64,000 bases of DNA. It comes from Cordyceps javanica (taxonomy: Eukaryota; Ascomycota; Sordariomycetes; Hypocreales; Cordycipitaceae). Below are positions 37,284 to 46,945 of the stretch, in pieces. The DNA is taken from assembly GCA_036850795.1 (NCBI GenBank), contig JAAECO010000004.1:6572001-6636000 (forward strand). The letters are read 5' to 3'. The first letter of the stretch is position 1; each line of letters opens with the position of its first letter. The position numbers were made by a program, and so were the translations under genes. Under the pieces are notes generated by a model, which was not told the origin of the DNA, did no database searches, and saw nothing but the letters and a program-made list of their open reading frames with translations.

Positions 37284-37870
37284 TCTCTGTCAGCAAGAAA
37301 GAGAGCGAAACCGGCTCCCAATCAAAGCGAAAGCTAGCAGGTTTAGGCATAGTGACAGAGTTGGGCGCACCGCAAGGAAAGCGGAAGGTCATCTAGATAT
37401 CCCAGAGGTCCGGTTTGCGAAGCTCACTCTTGCGAGGAGGACGCTCATAGTGCGTGATGCAGCAAAACCCGCCACGACACACGTGTGCAGGCTGCAGCAC
37501 TTGATATCAACGCCTGATATGCGCCACAGGGCATATGAGTACCATCATGTGCATCGAATTCACGAGTGACGTTTTTGTGTGGCCTTCGGGAATTTGTTCG
37601 GGAGAATGATGATCGCGGCCGCTATAGGGTGTATTTCCTCGCACAGTTCAGCGGAGCGAGTGTGCTTTGATTCCAATTCACCATCATGAGCAACGACTAT
37701 AGGGACTTTATTTCTATAGGGACTTCGTTTTCTTGTGTGCTTGTCTCATCAAAAACGGGGACCAGTGAGTGCCCACAGCCCAGGTAGTAAGACTGGACTG
37801 TGCTTAGTGGTTGCTCTCATTCGGCCTCGGCGGCGACATTGCTTTTTGCTTCATTATGTCTAAGATGGGG
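37284..37870. other. Intergenic, with short CTATAGGGACTT repeat
   Basis: 587 bp between two same-strand genes. Around 37698-37727 the 12-mer CTATAGGGACTT occurs twice, 17 bp apart. No gene was recognised. Confidence 0.5.
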
Positions 37871-39117
37871 CTAATACGCATAACAATGCAGACCCTTTGT
37901 TGTTTCCATTACTTGAGAAACCGATACATCTTTTGTAAAGCCGTCAAATAGAAGCGCATCGTCCAACCGGGCAGCCCCAGTGGAGTTGTACATGTGCTGT
38001 CCCAAGTATTGCTGATATCGATCGCTGGGACTTTGTCGCTGCCATACCCACCACAGTCTGTCCAGATTTACATGATGCAAGAAAAACAGAGGATCTTGTG
38101 ATGTTTATCAGAATGATGGACACAGGGGACGACTTCTTTTGTATAAGTTGCTGCTCACCGTTGGCTGCTGTCATGGCCTTGAAGTCCCCGTTGATGGAGT
38201 TGTGGAGCGTATTATGCAGGTCTCTCTCGACCCGACGCAGGAAGCTGGAATAGTCGCTCTGTCTCAGGATCTCACCAATGTTCTCGGGGCTAAATTGATC
38301 ACCCGGAAGGCGACCCGTGATCTTGCCGTCGCTGAAGCCTCTTGAGAGGCAGTGCTCGGCAAAGGTGTGGTTGTAAATAATCGGCCGCAAGTCCGCGAAT
38401 GGGCCATCAATCACACAGCGGCCATTGCCGACCGTCTCTACGCCGAGAGAGTCTCCATCTCCGCCGAATCCAGTGCTGTTGTCCCAGATGGACGAACGCG
38501 CGAGGTCCATCCAGTCCAATGACCAGTCCCAGTACCTGGAAAGGAGCATTAGAACTAGTATCAAAAAATATCGCAACGCGACACGCACGGCAGTAAGCCT
38601 CGGAAGCCGCAGTGGCGCTTCAGCTTCGACTCAATGACCGCTAATACGTGTCGATGCCATGGTAGAAAGCAGGCGGAGCGGTGACCTACGGGAGAGATGC
38701 ACACCCGGTTCAGCTTGTCTCACACAGTGCCATGCAACTTGTTGACTCACATAAATTTCCTACTCCTCCATGTAATATCGCAATATCATCGTAGATTGTT
38801 CGATTCATCTGCCAAGTCGACGGAGTTTTTGATATACACTTTATCGCTTGTACAAAGTCTTCTCGTTCTTCTGCTCTCAGAGCCCGCCACTCGCGACGAA
38901 TCGATGGATTGGTGCAGGCGTTTGGTGGCGGGCGCACATGGTCAGCCTGCATGACCAGGACAAAAAATGTGGCCAGTGTGACCAAGGCGAAGCCGGACAA
39001 GACTGCAAGGGACTGTCTGGTTCGCGATGATACATGCTCACGTTGCTCATCGGGTTGGGGCCTACTGCCTTCAAGCACCACATACTTTGGCTCATCGGTG
39101 GACTGCGGCCACGGCAT
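37871..39117 (-). CDS. Membrane-anchored tyrosinase-like oxidase (UstQ-type)
   Basis: Four exons (38751-39117, 38589-38685, 38159-38535, 37871-38094), phases 1, 2 and 1, give 354 residues. Introns have GTGAGT, GTGCGT and GTGAGC donors and are 65, 53 and 64 bp. A cytosolic N-terminus is followed by one membrane span at about residues 38-57 and then a tyrosinase copper domain. CuA has histidines in 'HGGVGN' and 'CFLPWHRHV'; CuB has 'HHVNLDRLWWVWQ'. The spliced 'LLPYWDW' is the family hallmark. In dikaritin clusters such tyrosinase-like proteins act with UstY proteins in forming the ether macrocycle on the core tyrosine; here it is divergent from a UstYa gene and 2 kb from the precursor. The type II membrane topology suits action in the secretory pathway. 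Confidence 0.92.
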
Positions 39118-39531
39118 GGTCGCCAAAATATTCACTCCGTTCAGTACAATATATGAGGTCGTCTGCCTGAGTTTAGAGAGTTGACCGAGCACTCGCAGAC
39201 GCAAAAAGGCTTCGAATGTCGTGGATGTGATCTGGCTCGGGATGGTTCAAGGGCTTTGGCGCCGTGCCTACGAACCGTTTGTCTACGAGACGATTAATCT
39301 AGTCGACGCATCACAGATGATTGCCGAGGCGCGCCAATATTCATAGTAGTAGAACGAGCGTATGGGACCTGCTGCATGTGCGCGCCCGCCTCCTCAGTTT
39401 GGCGCGGCAGGGACTTGGCGCCAAAGTGCTCCACGACGCAACTGTGGTATCTATGTCCACAGTATCTATGTCCATAAACATTTCCCACACCTACTATGCA
39501 GCAGCTATAGTCAAACTCTGCCCAGGTTTTG
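39118..39531. promoter_or_regulatory. Divergent promoter, tyrosinase-like / UstYa-like genes
   Basis: 414 bp between start codons on opposite strands, so the two modifying enzymes probably share regulatory sites. It is a natural place to look for binding sites of the cluster's Zn2Cys6 regulator. No site was proved. Confidence 0.55.
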
Positions 39532-40488
39532 ATGCACTACGCCATGGAGAAATACAGAAGTAGCAGCAGCAGCAGCTCAACAGCACGAGACTCGGAGGTG
39601 GATATCTCGCAGGAAGAAAAGGAATCGCTCTTGAATACCGCCATGAGACAGAGGAGAGAACCAAGCAAAAAGTCGAGGGCCGTTTTTATTGCTTTGCTGG
39701 TTGCGATTTTGGCAGTGTCCAATGTGATCCTGGGCGTGATACTGCTCGGTCAACAGCAGAGCAGCCACAAACCTCCGGGGGACGCGCATGAGTATCCTCA
39801 TAACCATCCCCATGAGCATAAGAAACCAATACCAGTGCCTTTGGGTGGTCTTCCACATGTCAATGCTCACCCAGATTGGCTGCCGCCCGAGGAATGGCGC
39901 ACTGAAGTGTTTCGGCTGCATCAAATCTACGGAGAAGAACCCATAGGCACGGCGAAGGAAGCCTGGCTCTCAATGATTCCAAGTAAGCAATGAGATTTAC
40001 ACATGTCTCTAAAAATTGTTGCTATTTTCTATTGCTAACTCTCCTCCGCTTTTTCAGAAGGCAAAGGCTTTATTGTGGTGAAGAACGATACCCAGTTGCC
40101 TCACATGCCCGGACTCCGGCGCCCAGCCCACGAGCAGAAAGCATGCGTGGCAATATTTCATCAAATGCATTGTTTAGTAAGTAAAAGAAGTATTCAGACA
40201 ACCTGATGTTTATACTGATGACGGTTGGCATAGTACATTACCTACAAGGCATACTGGAACGCCCGCGGCGGCCAGTTCGACGAGATCCCGCCCGAGCATC
40301 TGATACACTGCTGGGACTACTTGAGACAAAGCATCATGTGTGCTGGAGACACATCTCTTGAGTGGGTCAATAAAGAGGAGACATTTCAGACTTCTGGATG
40401 GGGCTTTCAGCATACTTGCAAGAATTTCGATGCTATTTTTGAGTGGACAGAGTCAAATCGCTTCACAGAAAAGGTGGAAATTGATTAG
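39532..40488 (+). CDS. UstYa-type oxidase (DUF3328)
   Basis: Three exons, 39532-39982, 40058-40176 and 40234-40488, phases 1 and 0 (GTAAGC and GTAAGT donors, CAG and TAG acceptors), give 274 residues; an ATG at 39544 in better context is an alternative start. A Ser-rich cytosolic N-terminus leads to one membrane span at about residues 50-73, then a His-rich linker and the DUF3328 domain. Both conserved motifs are intact: 'HQMHC' just before the second intron and 'HCWDYLRQSIMC' in exon 3. UstYa/UstYb proteins are needed for oxidative macrocyclisation of fungal RiPPs. This is the only DUF3328 gene I find in the window. It is convergent with the precursor gene, 415 bp away. Confidence 0.95.
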
Positions 40489-40903
40489 CCGTGCCTGGAC
40501 TCAAATTACATAGCTGTTTCAACTGAAGAAGAAGGATATTACAAAGGAAAATTGATTTTGAACAAAAACTCTTCGGCTCTCAAAAGAGGCAGCACTGAAA
40601 ATTTGTGTGCAGTGTCGTCGGTAGCGGGTATGGCTGGTTGACTTTTATTTTCCTTTACACCTCGGCCGTTGAACGGACATATGAATAGGGTATCGATAGA
40701 TCAAGTCTGCCAACATATACTGGACCACAAAACTGTACAAGACGAATAGCTAATTCTACTAGTTGAATACTCTAGATGCATATATTTACGAGGGACTTAG
40801 AGAGAACAAGCGCAGTGGCAACGTAATGTAAATTCGGGATTCTGTGGGTAGTTGGACTATATGAGCATTGTCAAACCATACTCTGCGACTTGTACGAAGA
40901 GAA
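40489..40903. other. Intergenic, convergent gene ends
   Basis: 415 bp of relatively AT-rich DNA holding the 3' UTRs of the UstYa-type and precursor genes. No gene was recognised. Confidence 0.5.
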
Positions 40904-41356
40904 CTACTCAGGACCAATAGTGTAATCTTCGACAGACTTGCCACGCTTCTCGGGACCAATAGTATAATCCTCAACAGATTTACCGCGCTTCTCGGGGCCG
41001 ATGGTATAGTCTTCAACAGACTTGGCGCGCTTCTCGGGACCGATGGTGTAGTCCTCGACAGACTTGCCACGCTTCTCTGGACCGATGGTGTAGTCCTCGA
41101 CGGACTTGGCACGCTTCTCAGGACCGATGGTGTAGTCTTCGACAGACTTGGCGCGCTTCTCTGGACCAATAGTATAATCCTCAACAGATTTACCGCGCTT
41201 CTCAGGACCGATGGTGTAGTCCTCGACAGACTTGCCACGCTTCTCGGGACCGATAGTGTAGTCTTCAACAGATTTTCCACGCTTCTCGGGGCCGATGGTG
41301 TAGTCCTCGACAGACTTGGCGCGCTTCTCAGGACCGATGGTATAGTCCTCGACGCT
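40904..41356 (-). repeat. 42-bp tandem repeats of the precursor gene
   Basis: Eleven units (the last truncated) are visible by eye. Units differ mostly at synonymous third positions (for example ATA/ATG-versus-ATC type changes and GCG/GCA), while the coded core is unchanged, which points to selection on the peptide. Open frames on the other strand and in another frame through this block are by-products of the repeat. Confidence 0.95.
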
Positions 41357-41492
41357 TTGACCCTTTGATGGTAGTTTAGCAAAGCCGGAAGACGTCAAAA
41401 ATCTATTTTCGCAGTGAAAAACATACCGGCGTTGGCGCGGCGCTGGAGCAAGCTGCGAGAGCTGCAAGAACGAAAGCAACGGAAAACTTCAT
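40904..41492 (-). CDS. RiPP precursor peptide, dikaritin/ustiloxin type, YTIG core x11
   Basis: Two exons, 41427-41492 and 40904-41362, joined in phase 0 (GTATGT donor, GCTAAAC branch, AAG acceptor), give about 174 residues. Exon 1 codes a secretion signal ending near an alanine-rich site. Exon 2 is eleven tandem copies of a 14-residue unit, SVEDYTIGPE followed by KR(A/G)K; the last copy stops after PGE-like 'GPE'. Lys-Arg pairs between units are Kex2 sites. The repeated YTIG matches the position and pattern of the YAIG/YVIG cores of ustiloxins, which are tubulin-binding cyclic peptides. All eleven cores are identical, so one product is expected; only the residue after KR varies (Ala or Gly). 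Neighbours (UstYa-type, tyrosinase-like, regulator, exporter) support the call. Exact core boundaries are inferred. Confidence 0.93.
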
Positions 41493-41913
41493 CTCTCTGG
41501 TTTGAGCTGAAACTTCTCGGTTAATTGGAAAAGTATGTGAGAATAAACTCTCGCTTTCTGAAGCTCCATCATGCGTGTTATATTGTGCGCTCTAAAGCTA
41601 TGTTGGCGACCGTATCTGGCGCTGATGCTCCGAACGAGCCGTGGACAGTAGAGGACGATCTTCATGGTACTGCAGTACAGCGCCTACCATTCTCATAGGT
41701 GCGCCTGACCTAGTAGACCCACTCGGATTGGAATATTCTGTTCTGTTTGGCGTTTTACAAGGCACGACTCTCGAGTAACAAAGCCGCCAAAGTTCAGTAC
41801 CAAATCTGCCGCAGGTGGGCGCCGGCAGGCGCAGTGAGAAAGCAGTACGCGGGGTACATGCTACACAGCATCTAGAAATTGCAAAGTGGTAGTCAAACAT
41901 GAAAACTGCCATT
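41493..41913. promoter_or_regulatory. Promoter region of the precursor gene
   Basis: 421 bp between the precursor start and the 3' end of the regulator gene, both on the minus strand. A minus-strand TATAAC lies at about 41577-41582, a possible core promoter. No regulator site was proved. Confidence 0.4.
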
Positions 41914-43851
41914 TTATAGAAAAACAAAACCAAGATATGCTCCCTTGTGCACTTCTCTCCAATCACATGGCACGTTCGAGGTGGTTGGCGCGTGTTTATC
42001 AATCTCCTTCCAACACTCTTCAACACAGCCCCCAAACTCTTGCACAATACCCGATCCGGCATCCAAAAGAGACAAGTTTGTCATAATGTCCCGGAAAACC
42101 GGGCGCTGAGAGCGCGTGGCGAGACTCGCAGTGGTACAGTAGGCCCATGCTAGATATTTGAAGTTGGTGGCGGCTGACAGCATCTCCCAAGAAGACAGAA
42201 TCTGGCATATGTTTTGATGAATTTCGGGTACCCCTGTTAAAGCACCAGAAATGACTGTATTCAGGTAAATCAATGCTGCATGCCCGAATACGCGAGCTCG
42301 TATCGCGTGGTCTGAAGGTGTAGGGCCGTGGTCTGAGTCGTTTGGGTGTTCTGATGGATTGCTGTCGTGGTTTGATAAATGTTCCATTTCCTGCTGCAGA
42401 GTTGCTTCGATCTTACAAGCTCTGTGGACGAGGTCTCTGACACTGAGAGTGCCGTTGGATAGTTGAGTTCGCTTTCTTATTTCCAACGCCGTTATCTCCA
42501 TGATATTGCGCAGAACCCAAGCATCGCAGCCTGTGATTTCTCTAAGAACCGACGAAAATGCATCTTCTGCAAGGAGATTGCGGTAGAATGTCTCCAATCT
42601 GGGTGCTCGGCCCTCTGCTGCCGCGCATAGAATGTCATTCCAAACAAATGCCGCGATGAAGAAGAGTGCTGCAGTCTGTTCCATAACGGAGGGGGACAAT
42701 GAAGCGGCGACATGACTTGGGCATGAAGCTGCCCCTGAATCAACATGGCGTTCTCTTAACGCTGCGCCAGAGAAATTATTCGATTGGTCAAGGCGCAGAA
42801 AGTCCAACGCCTGCCCTAGCACAGACTCCTGTTCGACAAGAAAATCCGACACCCCGCCAAGGTAGAACTGGCAGCTCTGCTTATTATTCCCGAGAGCCTG
42901 TAAGTCACGTCTCAGCTTCATGACCAGTGGAGAAGAGATCGCAGCTGAGCAGGCAATACTGACCTCGAGCAAGGCCAGCTGCATACCGCAGATGATAGGT
43001 TCTGCGTGCACGCAAGGCGCGTTCAAAAAGATGGTGTTGAAATCCCGGATGGCCAAGTCTCGATGTCTTTGGTACTTGATGAAAGCTAGTTCTCTGGCAC
43101 TGGAGTCTGCAGCATTATCTAGGTGCACGAAATAAGCGCTCATGCTGAGCGAGGCATTGAAAAAGCTCGGTGATCGGAGCATCAAACATAAAAGCGAAGT
43201 TTTTTGGGGCGTTGATGGAGGACTGTATAGTAGATACTGGCGGCTGAATGTGGACTCGATAAAGTCCATCACGAGTAGTATATCCGACTCTGGGGCTTTG
43301 GTACCAAAATGGCTGGAATTTGGTGGAAATTCAAGCACACCGAGGCCGACATGAGATTGGTGGCTTGAGGTTATAGGCGGCACAACCGGTAAGCACGGAG
43401 CGATACTGTAACTTGGCTCACTCATCCAGGTCTCGTCGTCGAAGGGAAAGGGAAAGTCTGCAATGATGCGTTCCAGTTGAGACTCTGCAAGGTTTCCAAA
43501 GTCAGTGTCAGCAGTCTGCTGTGGCGGCGAGCAAGACACTGTAGTATCTGTCTGGTTTGCCGGGCAGGGTCCTCCAACATGATCGGTAGAAGAGCTTTCC
43601 AGAGTCGTTGATTCTACACTACCACTCGAAGACATTGATATTGTGCGTTGCTTTTGAGCATGGCGACGAATCTTCTTGGCTTCTTCTTTCTCCAAGTCGC
43701 CTCTGTCTTTCCAGGTCGGCCGAGGCCCATAGCCATGGCAGAGAACACCGAATTGATGGCAGTTGGTGCAAGGGGGGCCGTCCTCGACACACTTTTTCTT
43801 GCGGAGGCGGCAAGTCCAACACCCCGTTTTGCTGCGCTGCCGGGCGGACAT
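41914..43851 (-). CDS. Zn2Cys6 transcription factor, likely cluster regulator
   Basis: Intronless, 645 residues. The binuclear zinc cluster is at residues 11-38 with spacing C-2-C-6-C-6-C-2-C-6-C ('CWTCRLRKKKC', 'CTNC'). A basic linker (KKIRRHAQKQR) follows, then a Ser/Thr-rich region. A long C-terminal part looks like the fungal-specific transcription-factor domain (Fungal_trans_2 style: 'FIESTFSRQYLLYSPP', 'ALLEVSIACSAAIS', 'HAALIYLNTVISG'). It lies just upstream of the precursor gene on the same strand, the position expected for a pathway regulator such as UstR. Its targets are inferred. Confidence 0.92.
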   Translation of the reverse strand: MSARQRSKTGCWTCRLRKKKCVEDGPPCTNCHQFGVLCHGYGPRPTWKDRGDLEKEEAKKIRRHAQKQRTISMSSSGSVESTTLESSSTDHVGGPCPANQTDTTVSCSPPQQTADTDFGNLAESQLERIIADFPFPFDDETWMSEPSYSIAPCLPVVPPITSSHQSHVGLGVLEFPPNSSHFGTKAPESDILLVMDFIESTFSRQYLLYSPPSTPQKTSLLCLMLRSPSFFNASLSMSAYFVHLDNAADSSARELAFIKYQRHRDLAIRDFNTIFLNAPCVHAEPIICGMQLALLEVSIACSAAISSPLVMKLRRDLQALGNNKQSCQFYLGGVSDFLVEQESVLGQALDFLRLDQSNNFSGAALRERHVDSGAASCPSHVAASLSPSVMEQTAALFFIAAFVWNDILCAAAEGRAPRLETFYRNLLAEDAFSSVLREITGCDAWVLRNIMEITALEIRKRTQLSNGTLSVRDLVHRACKIEATLQQEMEHLSNHDSNPSEHPNDSDHGPTPSDHAIRARVFGHAALIYLNTVISGALTGVPEIHQNICQILSSWEMLSAATNFKYLAWAYCTTASLATRSQRPVFRDIMTNLSLLDAGSGIVQEFGGCVEECWKEIDKHAPTTSNVPCDWREVHKGAYLGFVFL

Positions 43852-45017
43852 GTCTTACTCGAGGCGCTGATGCAATGTTACGGTGCCCAGAGGCTGAGAT
43901 TCGACGGGCTCGCTGGGACACGTAAAGTATAATACAAGTAGACGACGGATGAGTAACTATTCAATTCTTCTGACTAGGTGCTGCAGAATTTTTCCACCTC
44001 TTGCAAGATATCCGCCTCGGGCATTATCTGGTATGATATGATCGATGCTCATGGGAAGATCTTGATATTGTCACATTAAAGGCCATATGCAGAGTTTGCA
44101 GCTGAATAGGTAGTATACATTAGCTTAGCATGCAGCGGTTTCTCTGGCTGCACTATGTCACTGCGTGAGGTAATAGCACAGGACTCACGCTGCAGACACG
44201 GAAACGGAAGAACGATGTATTGATGCATTAAGAAAAGCTATTACATGACAAAGAGACTCGAACAAACATTAGAAAAGAGGTTAATGGCCCTGGCAAAACA
44301 AATATAGATCAGTAACTCAGGGGCAGGGGATGGTGGAAAGAAAGACGAGTACTGACTGATGGTGTGAAGGCGGCAGGCAGGAAATTCAGTGGTAGGGGTA
44401 ACTAAATAAAGCTTAGAGACCCTGGTTCAATAGGCACCTCTTATTATAGAGGGACCCTGCGGCTCCCTATAGTGTAATATCTGTACAGGAAGGAGTCGTC
44501 ATGCCATGGACAAGTTCATGAATCTGGAAGGGCACGTCGCCCCCCCCCCCCCCGCCCCCCCCTTCGGCACAGAAATGCCACGGCGATAGCACACCGCTAT
44601 GCGATGCTGGACTCGATAATAGTCGCAGACCGATTGCAAAATACGCTGAGCGATTGCACAATGCGCTACAAAAACAGAAAAGGTCTCATGACGTGGCTGC
44701 TGCATGCTGCTGCATGATGCAGACGCAGATGCAGGAGAGAGCAAAGCTACCTGTTGAAACCGGCTTATCGGGCGGGATTCTACCAGCCCATGTGAAGTGA
44801 TTCCGTTCAATCGTTCACTTCGGCCGGACACCGGCTCATTTTCAAATTTTCCGTTGAGTTTGCCGAGTGTGTAGCGACGCTGTAGTGTTGAGGAGGGCAA
44901 AAAAAAAAAGAAATATTGACGTAGCGACCCCGGCTTCCACCAACAACCTTGCTTCAACAGGCAAACGGAGCAAATTGAGGACTGAGTATAACACTGAGCA
45001 TATTCTGTCTTGAAACA
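43852..45017. other. Intergenic with poly-C tract
   Basis: About 1.2 kb, divergent promoters of the regulator and the decarboxylase gene. A C-run of about 25 bases broken by one G lies at about 44540-44563. An imperfect inverted repeat (TATAGAGGGA near 44446, TCCCTATAG near 44464) lies beside it and could be a trace of a small mobile element. No gene was recognised. Confidence 0.5.
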
Positions 45018-46397
45018 ATGACGCTGAAAACGATGTGCTCTACGCCGCAGAATAGTTTGCACTCGAGTAGCCAGGGCGTCGGAACGTTGTCCCAGCATGA
45101 TGAGGCGGCTCTGTGGCTGCAGAATCTCATTCGCGACGTCGACAGCAGGGCATGCCGTGGCGAGGGCAGCCTTCACCCTTGCGTCGCCAGTCTCCGAGAT
45201 CTGATCCGAGGCAGAGCGCAGCTTCGCATGTGGGCGTCGGCCATGTTCGAGGAGGTGCCCAACAAGATTCCCTACAACCGCGTCGACCAGGCGGAGCCGC
45301 CGCGGAGCCCCGTGCGAGGCTACGAGCACATGCTGGAGCTGCTGAGCGTCATCGTGCCCGAGGTCGCGCCGACGTGGAGCCTCGCGGCGGCGGGCATCGG
45401 CCTCATGGGCCTGCCCTTCCAGGCCGTCCTCGACTGGCCCATGGGCACGCCGAGCGGGCACGCCTTCTTCCTCGACGGCGAGGTCAACGCCTGCTTCCGG
45501 GCGATGCTGGCCGCGTGGCGCGACGGGCTGCTCGCGACGGGCCGGTCGCGCGGCGTCCTCACGACGGCGCCGGGCCACTGGCTGAGCCCCGAGGCGGTGG
45601 CGGCCATGGAGCGGGACGCCAACCTCGACCCGGGCCGGCGGTACACGTTTGCGCAGCTCTTCGCGTGCGACCCGGACGGCGACCCGGCGCACTGGGGGTT
45701 CCGCTCCTGGGACGACTTCTTCACGCGGCGCTTCCGGGACGTGGACCGGCTGCGCCCCGTGGGCTACCCGGACGAGCCGGCGTGGGTCGTGAGCCCGTGC
45801 GAGGCGACGCCGGCGGCCATCAAGTCCGAGGTCCGCGAGGTCGACCAGTTCTGGCTCAAGGGGACCGGCTACTCCGTCTCCGACATGCTCGGCCGCCACC
45901 CGTGGGCCGGGCGCTTCGTGGGCGGCACCGTGCACCAGTCGGTGCTGATGACGACGTCGTACCACCGCTGGTGCGCGCCCGTGTCGGGCCGCGTCGTCCA
46001 CGCCGCGGTCCTGCCGGGCACGTACTTTTCGGAGCGCTCCACCAATGGGCTCGGCAGCGAGCCGGTCCTGCCGCCGCTGTACAACCTCGTGTACCTGAGC
46101 CACGTCGCGACGCGCGCCGTCGTCTTCATCGAGGCCGACGGGCCCGTCGGGCTCATGTGCTTCCTGGCCATTGGCGTCGCCGACGTGTCGTCGTGCGAGG
46201 TGCTCCCCAAGTTCATGGCCGGCTGGCCGCAGCCCATCACCAAGGGGGAGGAGCTCGGCTCGTTCCACTACGGCGGCTCCAGCCAGTGCCTCCTGTTCCG
46301 CCGGGGGCTGAAGCTCGCCTTCGCGGAGGGAGCGCTGCCGGGAAACCGGAACAGGAACCTTGCCGTGCGCAGCCCCTTGGCGCACGCATACGTATAG
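45018..46397 (+). CDS. Phosphatidylserine-decarboxylase-family enzyme (PsiD-like)
   Basis: Intronless, 459 residues, very GC-rich. The C-terminal catalytic domain has the self-cleavage motif in 'FHYGGSSQCLLFRRG' (residues about 416-430), where GSS replaces the LGST of classical phosphatidylserine decarboxylases; cleavage there would create the pyruvoyl cofactor. Other family blocks are 'WLKGTGYSVSDML', 'HQSVLMTTSYHRWCAPVSGRV' and 'ATRAVVFIEAD'. The N-terminal about 190 residues ('VPNKIPYNR') are an extension seen in soluble, PsiD-type decarboxylases that act on amino acids rather than lipids. No membrane segment is obvious. It probably decarboxylates an amino acid or small metabolite. Its part in the RiPP pathway is unknown, and its composition differs from the neighbours to the left. 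Confidence 0.88.
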   Translation: MTLKTMCSTPQNSLHSSSQGVGTLSQHDEAALWLQNLIRDVDSRACRGEGSLHPCVASLRDLIRGRAQLRMWASAMFEEVPNKIPYNRVDQAEPPRSPVRGYEHMLELLSVIVPEVAPTWSLAAAGIGLMGLPFQAVLDWPMGTPSGHAFFLDGEVNACFRAMLAAWRDGLLATGRSRGVLTTAPGHWLSPEAVAAMERDANLDPGRRYTFAQLFACDPDGDPAHWGFRSWDDFFTRRFRDVDRLRPVGYPDEPAWVVSPCEATPAAIKSEVREVDQFWLKGTGYSVSDMLGRHPWAGRFVGGTVHQSVLMTTSYHRWCAPVSGRVVHAAVLPGTYFSERSTNGLGSEPVLPPLYNLVYLSHVATRAVVFIEADGPVGLMCFLAIGVADVSSCEVLPKFMAGWPQPITKGEELGSFHYGGSSQCLLFRRGLKLAFAEGALPGNRNRNLAVRSPLAHAYV

Positions 46398-46945
46398 TGG
46401 CAGCAATGAGACGGTGAATAAAATCCATTACAAAATGATTTGATGAATACGTGATACGGAGAGAGGGGGCAAAAAAGAAGCCCCCACTGCATGCAGCGGC
46501 GTTCTGCGGGCGAGTGGAAGCTGAGTGCATGATGGCGTCGCGGAGGCTGCAGCTCAGCTGCTCGCGAGCCCGCTACCACACGGCACGCACGTCAACTTTC
46601 TTTGGCGCGCCAAAAGAGAACTTTTGATCTGCACCTGCACGCATCTAGACCGGGTTCGAATGATCGACGAAGGCGCCTTCATGTGCTTTGTGATGACACC
46701 GGGCCCCGGGGACGGCCACCTCGCGTACGCACATCTCTGCTGCGCGCCAGTTGCAAGTCCGTTGGGGCCTCGATAACTGGTACTTGGAAAGCATCAAAAG
46801 CTGTCTGGGCGTACAAGTTTCCTCGGTCAGCCAACAGAAGCAAGCGTCTCTCACTCTACCAGGAACTTAAAAACTCGTAGCCTGCAGGACATTAACTCAT
46901 TGGGCAAGAACAAAAGAAAAAGAAAGGGGGCCAAAGCAGCAAGCA
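46398..46945. other. Intergenic between decarboxylase and methyltransferase genes
   Basis: 548 bp, same-strand neighbours. It holds the 3' UTR of the decarboxylase gene and the promoter of the methyltransferase gene. Nothing else was recognised. Confidence 0.5.

Noticed and set aside
40786..41382. Open frames on the + strand and in another minus frame across the precursor repeats
   Set aside because: A 42-bp repeat without stops in any frame opens all frames. Only the frame with signal peptide and Kex2 sites makes sense.
44499..46406. 635-codon minus-strand frame opposite the PSD-family gene
   Set aside because: Antisense to a gene with full family motifs; Arg/Ala/Val/His-rich text typical of a GC-rich shadow.
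46645..46665. GGGTTCGAAT as the T-arm of a tRNA gene
   Set aside because: No matching acceptor stem, D-arm or anticodon arm at the right distances.
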